From assembly GCF_026745355.1 (NCBI RefSeq), contig NC_079209.1, positions 7,914,984-7,978,983 of the forward strand: a DNA stretch of 64,000 nt, written 5' to 3'. Source of the stretch: Beta vulgaris subsp. vulgaris. Lineage: Eukaryota; Streptophyta; Magnoliopsida; Caryophyllales; Amaranthaceae. How positions within the stretch are numbered: position 1 is the first letter of the stretch; each line of letters begins with the position of its first letter. Positions 45,012-57,283 of this stretch are shown here, piece by piece. Below the pieces are notes generated by a model that was not told the DNA's origin, did no database searches, and was given only the letters and a program-made list of their open reading frames with translations. A program made the position numbers and the translations under genes.

Positions 45012-46871
45012 TTGGGAAAAGAGAAAAGGAGCTTGGATTAGGGGCAAGACGAAGTTAGGATGTTTGTAAAGACTTTTTTATTTTCTTTTTCATTAAAAGT
45101 TGCTCAAAAGCTGCTCATATTAAGAGATTGCATTATTGTAACACTTAAAAGTTCATCAATAGACTTGTTGTTGATTATCCTCCACAGAAGTTAGCATGTT
45201 AGGTTTGAGATGATGGATCTGTACTTTCAGAAGGATTTTGTCATTAATTTCATGATCCTGATCACTCATTCAGAGGGATTTATGTTAGCTTTGGATTAAA
45301 TTTTTTTAGTATAATTTACTTCAGTTCACAATTAAGTTCAGTGAATCTAGATTATGATCCTGGTCAACTTGTAGGTGTTTGAGTTCATGACTAATTGTAG
45401 TTGTCCGAGTTCATGACTAATTTTTGTAGTAGCTAGCTAGTGAAAGCAACTGATTTCTGTTTCTTATGCAAAACGGGTTTTAAGGTTTAGCCGCAAAGAT
45501 CAAAATAGGCAACTAAGAAAGTGTTGCAAGTTATAGTACAGTTAGCTAAATATCCATAATATTAGTCAAGGAAGCTACCTGTATCTCCATAATAATCTTT
45601 ATTTGGATCTGTCATTGTGCCTTAGTAGTCAGCTTGTTATTATTTCTCTTTTCCTCATGCAATCACTTTGGCATGAAAGCACCTTGCATTTTATGTTCAC
45701 TTCATGCAGCTAATTTGCTAATGACTTCTGCTTCCATATAGTCTCTTTCGTCAACAGCAGAATTTTCAGGTTGCTGCTTGCCTACTTTCAGCCCTTTAAC
45801 AACTCCCAACTTTTTGATCTTTTTTATTTACACCAGCAACATATGTTACCCAATTGCTTACCCATTTACTTCATCATCAAATCTCATGGGTAGAAGATAA
45901 ACATTATAATACTTCATCTTCATTAAATCTCAGGTGGTTAGATTCTTTAATTATACAGGCCACACTTTTTTAATATGTGTGGTTGCTTGAGCTCACCATT
46001 TGTACACTACTAGTACAGTAGTACTGCTAGCGTTTCTGTGGTCTTCTATCATGTCATCTGTCATCATTTTTACAAATTCTATAAAGGTAAAATCATGCTT
46101 CACTTGTAATTTTGTAATGTGATAGTGTCTACTTGTCTCTAATTGGATTAGATAGGGGGATAAATAGCTTCTTCTCTGTAGGTGGGCCTTGTATAATTGA
46201 AGTCAAATGTTACAGTAAATACATTTATTAGGGATTCACTATATAATCAATCTAGTGATTATATTGTAAGATAAGAGTGCTTAAATTGCAATAGGTTATA
46301 CTTAAACTTGACAGTTGGGTGTTTTTCACTTTGATTCCTTAGCCCCTTGAACTCAATGATCCTTGCTTACAGGTGTGTATATTGCTGCTACTAGTTTAAT
46401 TTATCTAATACTACTACTATTAATTTTAACTACTCGTGCAGTTTTCCAGCATCTAAATGATGATCGATGAGCATGATGTATGAGCTCCCTTTCATCTCAT
46501 GCAGTTTTCGGACATGTAATTGATGATGATCATGTTCAACACTATCACACAAAACCATAATCATCATGGGATTGTTACATGTTTTGGTTTTGTGTCGAGC
46601 ATTTAAATTAGAATTACAATATTTCATTTTTAACTAATTTGAATTTGGAAGTGGTTATAAATGAAGAAATGGAATGCCACGTTCAAGAAACTAGTTGTTC
46701 ATTGGAAAGGCAAGGAAGAACTTTAGATGTGGAGTGATTTATTGGAGCATTTTATATGTAGAAACTAAAAACATGAATTTTGTTTAGTATATTAGTAATC
46801 AGTTAACATATTTGTAATTAGGAATAGGATCACGTGAAAACCACTCCTTATGTTGAAAACTGAAAACTGCA

Positions 46872-47117
46872 ACAAAATGAGCAAAAAGTTTCTTAAAATG
46901 AGCAAAAAAAATAAAATGATAAAAAAAAAGTTCTCAAAATGAGCAAAAATATGTAAAATAAGCAAAAGTTTCTGAAAATGAGCGAAAATATAAAATGAGC
47001 AAAAAACATAAACAAAAGTTCATAAAATGAGCAAAAACTTCATAAAATGAGCAAAAGTTTGCTTAAATGAGCAAAAGTTTCTTAAAATGAGCAAAAATCT
47101 GTAAAATGAGCAAAAAG
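46872..47117. repeat. AAAATGAGCAAA tandem repeats
   Basis: About a dozen irregular 18-28-bp units containing AAATGAGCAAAA. They are flanked by short inverted sequences (GTTGAAAACTGAAAA at 46852 and its inverse near 47123), so the block may be a small transposon-like unit. Confidence 0.8.
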
Positions 47118-47154
47118 GTCGATTTTCAGTTTTTCAACTTAAAATTAGTTTTTA

Positions 47155-47498
47155 GACACCGTTTGATAGGGCGTAAAATATTTTCAGTGTAAAATGATTT
47201 TCACGGAAAACAATTAATGAAATACACAATTTCAAAATTAGTTTTCCGTTGTTTGGTTCCATGTAAGAAAAATGATGAAATGAAAGGGAAAGTAAGGAGA
47301 TACTGAGAGGATTGTACAAGAGTGATAAGGAAAACAATTTTCCCTTCATTTTGAAAGAAAAATGGTTTATCGTTGGGTGTGTAATTTTACCCCAAGGAAA
47401 AATGGCTTTACATTCTTTTGCCAACCAAACAATGCAAAACTGATAATAGAGGAAAAAAGTTTTCCGGAAAAATGTTTTACCCCCTACGAAACGGAGCC
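47155..47498. mobile_element. Tourist-like MITE, diverged copy
   Basis: Starts GACACCGTTTGATAGGGCGT and ends TACGAAACGGAGCC. It is the same family as 60381-60740 throughout its length. TTA precedes it, but the right-hand copy of the duplication has been lost. Confidence 0.75.
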
Positions 47499-48074
47499 TC
47501 CGTGAATCCTTGCTCTTTCTAATTATATACTTTGTAAATTTGCAAATGGGTGTACGTGGATATTATATGCATAATCTCTTGGCCCGTTTCGCTTCCAGAA
47601 AGGTATTAAAATAAGCAATCGGACTCCAGAGGCCCGATTAGTAGAAATCATCTCAGGCTATTTTGACGAACTTCGGCATCGAACTTATCCGCTAACCTTC
47701 CTACGTCATGATCTATTGATATGGTTTTTAAGTGTTGCAATAGCCCATTTATGAAGTAGTGAATTTAAAGACTTTAAAAAGTTATTATATGCTAAAACAC
47801 TTTCAAAGGCTATTATACGCATCCTTTTACACAATTATTTACATTTAACAATTCATGTTTTTTTACTTTTTGTATATTTTTAGATCGAGTTTGTTGATTT
47901 TTTATGTATATTTGTACGTAATTCATTTCGTTAGCATATGACAATAAAATAAAATATGTTTATTCGTAGTATTTTTTGAATATAGTCTATAATTCTACAA
48001 GATCTGTCAACAATTTTTTTGAATGTCCAATATAAATTTTCAGTTTTGTTTAATGATATTTGGTTTATTCTTAA
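47499..48074. other. AT-rich DNA without recognised features
   Basis: No coding signal, terminal repeats or tandem structure was recognised. Confidence 0.5.
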
Positions 48075-48236
48075 TTTATCTCGAATCGAGATTGAGCTCA
48101 AGACGAGCCGAGCTCGAGCATTGAGAGAAACGCATTAGTTTGAGTCGAGCTTTACTTATCGAGCTCGTTGAGCTCACCAGCCAAGCCGAGCCCTGTACAG
48201 CTCGGCTCGACCCAGCTCGTGCGATGAGCACCCCTA
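48075..48236. repeat. GAGCTCG-rich fragment with hAT-like end
   Basis: Repeated GAGCCGAGCTCGAGC-type words in both orientations end at GCACCCCTA (48228-48236), resembling the TAGGGGTG terminus of hAT-type MITEs read inversely. The other end was not found. Confidence 0.45.
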
Positions 48237-48243
48237 ATCATGA

Positions 48244-48505
48244 CATTTGCTTAAACATAAACAAAGATGTAGTGTCTACATGATATAGTGAGTGTCTGAA
48301 TGGTATAATGAATTATTCATAAATGATGTAGTTTCTGCATGATATAGTAAGTTTTTTTAATGATATAGTAAGTTTATTCATAATATAGTGGGTTTTTTTG
48401 ATGATATAGTGGATTATTCAGAAAAATGAAGTTTTTGAATAATACAGTAAGCATCTGCATGGTATAGTAGTGGGTTTCTGAATGATATAATGAACTGTTC
48501 AATAA
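48244..48505. repeat. ~28-bp minisatellite (GATATAGTG...)
   Basis: About nine degenerate units of the type TGATATAGTGGGTTTTTGAA, some reading TAATACAGTAAG or GGTATAATGAAT. Confidence 0.8.
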
Positions 48506-48965
48506 TGATACGTGTACACTAATATTAACGTGAATCGAATCCACGCAAGTCAGATGGAACCCTCGATACATCATACCCCTTCCCCTTATTTCGTCTTTTT
48601 CGCTAGCTGTGGGGATTCATGGCCTAATTCACAATTTTACCGACACCACATGAGCGCCATCATCATCATCAACGTCCATCATCATCGATGTATCGATGCC
48701 GTCATCATCATCCATCTTAGCCATCTGATTTTTTGTGTTATTGTTTCTTTGTGAATCCAATTTTTTTTTTCAATTTTAGCCATGGATTTTGCTACAACAA
48801 ATCACAGAACTTTATGTATTTAATGACTTCGGAGCACGGCTTTTTTCTGGTGCCCCGTCCGAGGGCACTTCATGACCCGCTCAAAATATTATGGAACTCT
48901 CATGTATTGAGCGAATTGGAAAGAAGCGCCCAATTCGTTTGTGGTTGGATAGATATGCACGTCGA

Positions 48966-49165
48966 GTAAAGACTATCTTTTTCTTTTTTCTTTAGTAGTT
49001 ACTCAAGCGCTGCTCACACTTACTCATTAGAGATTGTATTAGTCCAACACTTAAAATCATCAACTGATCAAGAATTACTTGAAATTCTTTGATAATGTTT
49101 GTTATATTGATAAGGATTATCAATAAAACTTGAAAGGAAAGAGGAGAAATTAATAACGTGATAGA
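48966..49165 (+). pseudogene. Fragment matching the kinase 3' untranslated region
   Basis: From GTAAAGACTATC onward the sequence follows 63245-63420 and, for its first part, the region after the kinase at 45060: TACTCAAGCGCTGCTCA, ATTAGAGATTGTATTA and ACACTTAAAATCATCAA. The 45-codon open frame just upstream (48830-48969) shows no kinase similarity and is not recognised. Confidence 0.7.
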
Positions 49166-49534
49166 GAGCGGAGAAAACAATTGTGTATATATAATATATT
49201 ACATATTAGTAAAAATTACAACAATTAAATTTTATTAATTTTCTTATATCAATTTTTACTAATATGCAATATATAGATATCATTAATACCAAAAAAAAAA
49301 GTTGTCACAAGATACAATTAAACAAGACTAAATCAAATTCGTCTTCGAAGAAACTACAATGAACCAGATCGAACAATACAACACAACCCTCTTGTATTTG
49401 CTGAATCAAGCAGCTATTGATGAGAAAATCTATCATTCTGATATAGTTTGGAAAGAACGCATGATCAGGAACACATGATGGTATTAGTATAGCCGTATAT
49501 GACATAATTCTCCTTCTGACTCATCACAATAAAT

Positions 49535-51070
49535 GGAATAATTGATTCTAATAAACCAACTTTTGGGCTGTTCACTCAAAATAATCCTACCTTTTGATTA
49601 TCCTCAAATAATCCGACCTTTTACGACTATCCGCTCATTTTCACCCATAAAACTGGTTACCTTATGAAATGGTAAATTTTCTTTTTTTTTTATCCTTCTT
49701 CTCTATTCTCTCTCCTTTATTTCACTTTACCCCATCTCCCCTGCCTCATCAGTCACCAACAACTACCACCACCTGCAGCCTGCGACCACCCCCACCCCCA
49801 CTCCCTGTCGGCTGTAACCACCCCCGCCTCCACTCCCTGTTGGCTGCAACAACTCTTGCCCCTAGAATACAACCCCCGACTATCAATCTCTATACTCCGT
49901 CCCTGCGAACAACCCTTCCCTACCCCCAACCCCCTACAAACAACCCCCCCACCCCCACAAACAACCCCTCCCCCACATCCACCCCCACCCCCAGCAAACA
50001 ACCCCACCCTGTCAAGAGATGTTTTTGAAGGGGGATACAAAGTGCTACCTTCACTGTCTCATCAGCTTTCCCAAGCTTATCCATGTTCTAAATTATTATA
50101 CTTTATTATAAACTTAACATCAATCAATCAATTTTGGCTCACCAATATATAATAATTTAGGATTCTTGATAAACGGTTGTAGGATTGACTTTGAATTTCC
50201 TGTATCTAACTCCTTCCCTAGTGAAAAACAAGGGATGAACATAACCATCCAATTTCTTAACACTACCATCTTTTACAATATGAAGAAGTATATTTCTCCC
50301 ACTTTGAAAATATGTCATTCCGAACCGTATCTACTACACCTTGATCATAAAAAACAACAATCTATAATCGTCTATTATACAACATTGTTAAATTAAATTA
50401 AACCCCTAAAATCTGAATTTTTATAGCTTAGAGTAAAAGCGGAGAAAAAAGGGGGAAACCGAATTTATTATCAATCTTAAAACTTCGATCGAAATTACTG
50501 CTAAACAAACCTTTAAAATGTTGGAAGATCCGACTCCGAGTTTCTGAATTCGTGAAAAAAGATTAATTCGTCGAGTTTCTTATTAGATGGAAGCTAAAAT
50601 GAATGAATTTAGAGAGAGAGAAAGAGAGAGTTTGTGGAGTGTTAGTTTTAGTTGAGGTTTAGCAAATAGTTGGGGAAGAGAATTTGTGGCAGGTGGGGTT
50701 GGTGGAATCGCCTGAAGTATTGTCGGATTCCGATGATGAGAATGTTGGAGATGAGACTGAGGAGGAGTAGGGACTTAAAGAAGAGATTGGGAGAATAGAG
50801 TAAGATTGGAGAGAGGGTGAGAGAGATCAAAATTCAGGAAGATTAATTATTTTAATTAATATTAAAATAGATTAATCAGATTAGAACAAATGAGAAAAAG
50901 ACACGTGTCTAATTAATCTATTCTAATGGTCACCAACATGTTTCAACAGGTCACAGTTCAATATGAGCGGATTGTGCTCGAAGGCCGGATCATTATGAAA
51001 TAATCAAAAGGTGGTATTATTTTGAGCGAACATGCCAAAGGTTGGATTTTTATCATAATCAATTTTTTCC
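49535..51070. mobile_element. Non-autonomous MULE with ~100-bp terminal inverted repeats
   Basis: Flanked by the 9-bp duplication ACAATAAAT (49526-49534 and 51071-51079). The ends GGAATAATTGATTCTAATAA and, inversely, GGAAAAAATTGATTATGATA continue as inverted repeats for about 100 bp (both contain CTCAAAATAAT, ACCTTTTGATTAT and ATCCGCTCAT). No transposase is visible. The left half has a very C-rich tract (49740-50010), and the right half read on the - strand looks like a pyrimidine-rich leader followed by a short open frame (50830-50648), so captured gene sequence is possible. Confidence 0.85.
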
Positions 51071-51079
51071 ACAATAAAT

Positions 51080-52090
51080 AGTGCTTTTGATCATTTTTAT
51101 CGGAAATTTTCTTGTTTACATCTTCGTCTACATTATTACAAGTTAAGTCACACTACAAAATCCATTTAACACTCGAGAGATGGGACCTCTTGCAAAGAGG
51201 CCAATGATTATTAGATCAGCAAAGATGAGTTGAATTAGCCAACTTTGTTAATTTATAAAAAGTATATATTAAAAAAAAATTAAGGAGAAAAAATGGTATG
51301 AAGATTAACAACGAAAAGTTGAAGAGTCATATCGGCCAACAAAAAAATGATGATGATGATAATGGTTAGCACAATTAAGTAACAAAATATGAAAAATCAT
51401 CACGGCCAAATGAGGAACGATACGCAAAGATGGATGCAAAATGTATACGTCCCAATATGTATATTATAGAAAGTCGAAGAATAATATTTTTAAACCCAAA
51501 AAGAAGGATCCTCATTAGCCACTTAATCAAAGTTGACTTCTTAGCTCACTTATCATGCCTTAATGCAAGCACTAAGCAAGTCAACTACCTTAAGCTTCTA
51601 ATAAGCTTTAGCGATTACATTCCTATCAGGTAAGTAAAGAAGTCGCTCCACCGAGCTATCGAACTTTCGCATATAAAAGAGTGAGAATGTCTTATTTAGC
51701 AAAGAAAGCTATAGCGCATAGCGCAACCAAAGAATAGTACGATATTTCGAGTTTTATGAAAACGGCGCTCCTAAACTGGCCTCCCCTTCCAATTCAAGAG
51801 TTAAGAAAGGCTCACAAGATCAAGAAAGCTTCATTGACATCAAACTTTCAAAAAATTTAGAAGAAAAAAGGGAAGTATTGTAGTTGATCTAAAGGTTGGG
51901 TTAAGAGTTGATCCATCACTCTGTTAGAAGAGCAACACATGTCCAATAATGGTGTCACATTTGTCAAAAATTGCATTTGCCCAGGTACAAAAACGCAGAC
52001 AATAATGACAAAAATGTCAAAAAAATGAAAATAAAAAAATAATAATAACTAAAAATTGGTAGCGGTCATGTATATACGACTGAGACAAAA
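51080..52090. other. AT-rich DNA without recognised features
   Basis: No coding signal was recognised. It may be a decayed LTR belonging to the fragment that follows. Confidence 0.45.
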
Positions 52091-52330
52091 AAAATGATCA
52101 CATGACAAACCAAGGTATCTAACGGCCACATAACAGACCAATGATTGAAATGGTCATATGCCAGATCAAATTTATCAACCACATAATAAGCAAAAGTCAT
52201 GAAGTGGTCATATGACAGACCAAGGGCTCTTATCGGCCACACAACAGGCCAAAGTCATGAAATTGTCATATAATATACCAAAGGTTCTTATCGGCCATAT
52301 AACATATCATAAATTGAAGAACACTCAAAT
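52090..52330. repeat. ~65-bp imperfect tandem repeats
   Basis: Three to four units with GGTCATATGACAGACCAA, TTATCGGCCACATAACA and AAAGTCATGAA words. Confidence 0.7.
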
Positions 52331-52436
52331 GACACGCCAAATGCGTATTGACAGTACATCATCGCATCCGAAAAAACCTCACAGGTACATCTAAACACCA
52401 ATATTCTCTCTCTCGAAATCATTCACGGACATAATA

Positions 52437-52510
52437 CTGACTTGAGCGTCGTAGGGGATTTTCTCGGCACCCCCGGGTAGTTTATGTTTGCTGCCTTGCA
52501 GGGTTTCTAT
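52437..52510 (+). repeat. Tat-type LTR fragment
   Basis: CTGACTTGAGCGTCG...CCCCCGGGTAGTTT...TTGCAGG matches the order of the same motifs in the Tat LTR at 28288-28350. It is a remnant of a different Tat-lineage LTR, probably including the repeats just upstream. From 52511 to 53337 nothing further is recognised apart from a short T-run repeat near 52770. Confidence 0.6.
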
Positions 52511-53337
52511 AACGGCCACGTGAGGTTTTCGATCGCGACCGCAACTTTCAACACAAAGCGGTCACCCGTTTCACAACTAAAACAATAGTATTTGCACTTT
52601 TTTGAAGGGTAGACAAGATGAAGAGTTCTAACAGGCCGAAACCTTTTACTAATCAACTCAAATCTCACAATAGCGGGTTAGACATTTGGGAAAGTGTAGG
52701 GGGATTCCCCTCACCCACTACTCCAGGCCGGAAGCTAGAACATTAAGGTTGAAAGGTGATCTTCTTTTTTTTTTTTTTTTGGCCGCGATCTTCTTTTTAC
52801 TAGACCAAACTTAGCAATGGTAGGTAGTACTTGCACTTGAGACATCATAGATTAGTGAGACTAGATATATTGCATGATTGTCAGTGCATGAGCAATTCCT
52901 ATTTACTAGATAATACTAGAGCAGTGTTTGGATTTAAAACTAATTGATGGAAAGAAACACGATATAACATTTAACTGTTTTTGTTCCTGGCCACTATTTA
53001 GACAAAATTGAAAAATCCAATGCAAGTATTTGTTAACCAATTTCTAATTGTAAGAAGACCCTTACTAAAATCAATTGTTAGAGTTTGATGCATCTATAAA
53101 TCTCCATCTGTCTATTTACAATTTTTGTCATACACCCGAGTGTTATTAGTGTAGTACTATGAATCTATGATACACGCAAGACTCTTTTTTTTCTACAATT
53201 AGCCTTGATCGATCTATGGATGAAAGTTTCTTTTCTCAAATGCCACATTTTTAATTTCTTCTTAGCTAAATCTTGCATTCCTCTCCTTCTATTCATCATC
53301 TTCCATCCACATTCATTTTTTTTCTTTGAGTCCGTTT

Positions 53338-53388
53338 TTAAAGAGACGGTCTCACATTAGTGTTAACGTGAGACCGCTGATGTCATGC
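53338..53388. repeat. Short inverted repeat GGTCTCAC/GTGAGACC
   Basis: AGACGGTCTCAC and GTGAGACCG are inverted around a ~15-bp loop. I have an impression of such sequences being scattered in Caryophyllales genomes; not verified. Confidence 0.5.
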
Positions 53389-53469
53389 TGACATCACGCG
53401 CGTGCATCAAACCAGCAGTAGGATTTGTTAAGCGCTTGCACCTATTAGTTATGCTAGTCTTAAATTGAT

Positions 53470-53620
53470 TCTGGATGAATTAGTTAAGTGTTGAAGTATA
53501 TTAGTTAGTCACTGGAGTATATATTAGTTAGTCGTTGGAGTATATTAGTTAATCGCTGGAGTATATTAGTTAAACGTTGAAGTATATATTAGTTAAGCGC
53601 TGAAGTATATATTAGTTATA
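53470..53620. repeat. ~28-bp minisatellite (TTAGTTA-GCG-TGAAGTATA)
   Basis: Five to six units of the form TATATTAGTTAAGCGCTGAAG with small length changes. Confidence 0.85.
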
Positions 53621-53890
53621 TCATAAAAATCAAATTATAATGCATTTTACTGGTCATAATTTAATATCACGCATAGATAATTATGTCTTTCTCAAAAAAA
53701 CTAAAGCACTAATTCTATCATAAACCCTCCAAAACAAACCCATCATGCTCTCCTTCAATAAGTCAGACAACAAACAATTGCAACAAACCAAACTAGGGCA
53801 AAATTCACCATCTTTAACACACAAAAATATATTAGCAGCTTCAAACAAGAAACCCTTTTTCTTACAAACATTGATCACTATATCAAAGAA

Positions 53891-53990
53891 CACTAGTGCA
53901 AAAAACCCCACCTGATGCGGTCAAAACTAGCCTTTCATATGCGATTTTGGTCTGCATCAGGTGGGGTCCCAGGTGTGGTGAAGGATAAGT
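53891..53990 (+). mobile_element. 5' end of a second CACTA-type element
   Basis: CACTAGTGCAAAAAACCCC is a typical CACTA start. CCCCACCTGATGCGGTC (53906) and its inverse GCATCAGGTGGGG (53954) form a hairpin. No matching 3' end was found to the right, so this is an orphan terminus. Confidence 0.5.
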
Positions 53991-54296
53991 TGCCACTTAT
54001 TCTAACTTGAAGCTTGTGCACCAAAACGCTCACCTACAAGCGAAAATCAAAATATGATCGGAGATTCGAGATGTAGAATATAAAAACGAATAACTAAAAT
54101 GAAATAAAAACAAAAAACTAATCACAAAATATAAACTAATCCATCTATAAAATTAATAAAACAAAGGAAATAATTTAACTATGAAATTAAAAGCTACAAA
54201 ATGTAAAAACAGGAAACAAAGATTCAAATAGATGAAAATAGATAAAATAGAAAAATAATCTAAAAACTACCCCTAAAATTGCCATAATTCTCACTT

Positions 54297-54345
54297 CTCA
54301 AACTCCCCCCAAGCTAAACTTTTACTCGTCCTCGAGCAATATAAG
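54297..54345 (-). other. Ty3/gypsy 3'-end motif on the - strand
   Basis: Read on the - strand, GCTCGAGGACGAGTAAAAG is followed by TTTAGCTTGGGGGGAG, a motif that commonly sits just before the 3' LTR of plant gypsy elements. Neighbouring DNA has no readable protein. Confidence 0.4.
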
Positions 54346-56102
54346 ATGATACACAATGGTAGAGAATGAATTTATTCAAACAAAGCAAAAAAAAAAAAAA
54401 AAATATGAAAGAAGATATGAAAATATACACTAACTCACATTCGCAGGAATCACGATTGCATTTAGCATATATATGCAACAAGCTCTTTGAACCCCTAGAT
54501 CGCTTTAAAGGGAGAGTGAGGTCTTGCGAGGGTTTCCTAGCTAATTCTTAAGAGGCTTAACCCACAACTCTAATCAAGCACAAACATAGATAATAAGCCA
54601 AAGTCATCTATTGGAACATGGTTCACAAAGCAATGGACGATCTATGCAAACTTTTAAAGCATAACCATCATCAATATGTATCAATGACTTAGGAATATAG
54701 GGGATAGGCTAATCATGGTGCAAGTTTGACACTACTAAAAGTTTTAACCATCAATTAGAGTATACTAAGGCATTCAAGAGTCACAACTCGTTCTCAAATA
54801 GATGAAGAAGGTCCCAAGATCAATCCTAACTAGTGCACATGAACTCCCTCAAACTTGACTTCCGTAAGAGAAAACCATGATTATAGGATTAGAACAGTTG
54901 AGAAATAGATCTAGAATCTCAATGTTTAAGCCACAATGTCATTCATCATTACTAGAGAATCTACTATTAAAGTTTCAATCTCCCACTTAATCATTTCGAT
55001 TAACCAATTTCTCAAGGACATGTGGTAATAACCACGCACTTATTAACTTTTTTTGGTTTTTTGGTTTTTGTTTTCATGGACTTTAATAGGCTTTGTATGC
55101 CTTATTGGCTTAATGCTTTATTATACATCGAAAAAAGTCAGACATTTTTGTAATGCAAAGGTTGACTTCATATGATTAGCAACTTGCAAGCCAAAAGTCA
55201 ACTTATGAGTGGAGTAAGTTATAGTAATATAAACTAAAATAATAACTTAATAATACTCATTTAAAAAGAGTATAAATTAACTCTATATGTCACCCTTCTC
55301 AACTAATATGCCTTCATCATCTTGCATTGTTCCTTAGGAGAGCTTATTTTTCCATAATTTAGTGGGTATGATTCTATTTTTCTGCATTTTTTTTTTATAT
55401 ATGTAGCTCACTAACTCCTAAAATTTTATGTATATTCTTCTAAATTGAGTATGTATGATTCTATTTTTCTTTGTTATCTACAAAATATTGTAGTTTATAG
55501 ACAAAGGCCTGTCACTTGTATTAGTTGTGTACAGGGCTATTAAAAATTTATCACTTAAAACTATTGAAGATGTTGCATGCATATTTTTCAGCAGAAACCA
55601 AGAGTTAATACATCAAAATCATGCGGACATTTTTCTCGAATAACAGGTAACCCCACCCTCTAATTTTGTAAACGTATTAAGGTATATATTATATAGATAT
55701 AGTGGTCATTTGATTGGACTTAGTTACATTTGCCAGATATAAAATTGTGATATTGACTCTGACGAATGCAATTTTATGATTAGTGTAGGAATAGGATGAT
55801 TGTTCAAAGGCTGCGATAATATTGTAGCCATCACAACTATTGAAATCTTAACCATTTATATTTATAGGCTAATCTTGCTCATTGATTTAATTAAACCTCA
55901 ACAACATAGATAAATGGAGATAATGCTAGTTTCAATGAGAAATGAAAATAAATTTAAGTCACTTGCTTAGTCATTTTCTTCTTAGAGTATAATTATGCAT
56001 TCTTTCTCTTAATTATTTGTTATCATCATTAACAACCATGTGTGGAATATAAAGCCAATTAATATATACATATTTACTAATGTGCAAATATTAATCATAA
56101 TT
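54346..56102. other. AT-rich DNA without recognised genes
   Basis: The first ~700 bp may be the decayed internal DNA of the - strand gypsy remnant. The rest shows no coding signal or structure. Confidence 0.45.
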
Positions 56103-56335
56103 TAATAATTAAGTTAACTTAATAAATGGCGTGGATCTTAGATTTTAAAAGAACTAGTTTAAATAATTATACAAATTAGGGTACGTGGCTACAATAGAAT
56201 TGTAGCTATTGTAATGAATTTGTCCACAGGAATAATGTGGGCGGATTTTTTCGCATATTATAATTTATGAATGGTGATTCTTTACCGGACCCGATATTTA
56301 AAAGCTTGATTTTCACACATGTTGCTGCAATTATC

Positions 56336-57283
56336 GAGTCCACTCATGGTACACCCGGGTGTACCATGCTCATGGTACACCCACGGGCATTTCTGTAATT
56401 AATTGCAAGCTGAGAGGGCACGCTGGTAATTTCGGGGCAATAAATGACAAAAAACAAAAAGTGAAAATCTGAATCTAATTCTTCTTTCTTGCTCATTTCT
56501 CTCAATTCTTGCTCACCATAAAAATCTGATTTTCAATTCTTCTCTCTTTCCTCCTTCCAAACCTTCCAAACACAACAATGGAGATCTGAAATTCGCGAGA
56601 TGAATGATGAGATGATGATGACGCGGACTCGAGATGATGATGATGCGGCGACTGAAGAGACCCACAACCCATCCACGACAATGATGAAGACCCACGACCC
56701 AAATCTGATTATGTTTTTGCTCATTTGTTTTGTTGTTGTTTTTCTCATTTCCCCTCAGTTATTCGTATTGCATAAACCAGATGTTTTTGGTTCTTTAATA
56801 TGATTAGGACATGAACAAAATTATGGGTGCTGATTTTGAATTATCATTGTAGGAATGAGCAAATGTATTCTGCAATAATTTTGAATTCTAATGTTTAAAT
56901 CAGTCAAGCATCTATGCTTATTTAGAATGATTGAAGATTATGTGCTCATTTACATAATTTGTGTTGGATGATTATTGCTGCTTAGTCAACTCTTATACTT
57001 GCTCTAGTTTTTTTTTCTATTCATTACATCTCTTTCTTCATTTTCTTTTTTGCTCACCTGTAATTAGTTCGTTTTCGTAACTGCTCATTTGCACAAAGTT
57101 TGTTCATTTTCTTAAATGAGTAGAAATACTTGCTCATCTGCTCATTTTACTCATTTGCTCATTTGATCATTTGATTAATTTGTTCATTTGCTCATTTGCT
57201 CATTTGCTCATTTTGCTCATTTCGCGAAAATAGCCTTGGGTGTACCATGAGCATGGTACACCCAGGTTTACTATAAAGATTCT
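56336..57283. mobile_element. TIR element with ~11-bp target duplication (MULE-like)
   Basis: CTGCAATTATC lies at 56325-56335 and again at 57284-57294, while the duplicate locus (near 42960) has a single copy. The ends share GGGTGTACCATGCTCATGG and TACACCCA in inverted orientation. The interior has a pyrimidine-rich stretch, a GATGAT-rich stretch and an array of GCTCATTT words (57081-57226). Duplication length fits the Mutator superfamily; no transposase is present. Confidence 0.8.

Larger units (their letters stand above)
42757..46345. repeat. Kinase-containing duplication, copy 1
   Basis: Similar in order to 56103-61462, with the kinase in the middle. Relative to that copy it lacks the 0.95-kb element, the MITE, and stretches of about 400 and 300 bp. 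It has an extra ~125 bp near 42985-43110. Outside the kinase, 42757-44003 and 45012-46345 contain no recognisable gene. Confidence 0.85.

Noticed and set aside
48733..48969. 78-codon open frame ending ...VCGWIDMHVE
   Set aside because: No family recognised; it lies next to a kinase untranslated fragment in repeat-rich DNA, too little to call a gene.
49669..50028. Pro/Thr-rich 119-codon open frame
   Set aside because: C-rich low complexity inside the MULE; the opposite strand is equally open as a Gly-rich frame.
56600..56803. 67-codon Asp/Met-rich open frame and its antisense shadows
   Set aside because: It lies inside the 0.95-kb TIR element in GATGAT-rich sequence with no supporting feature.
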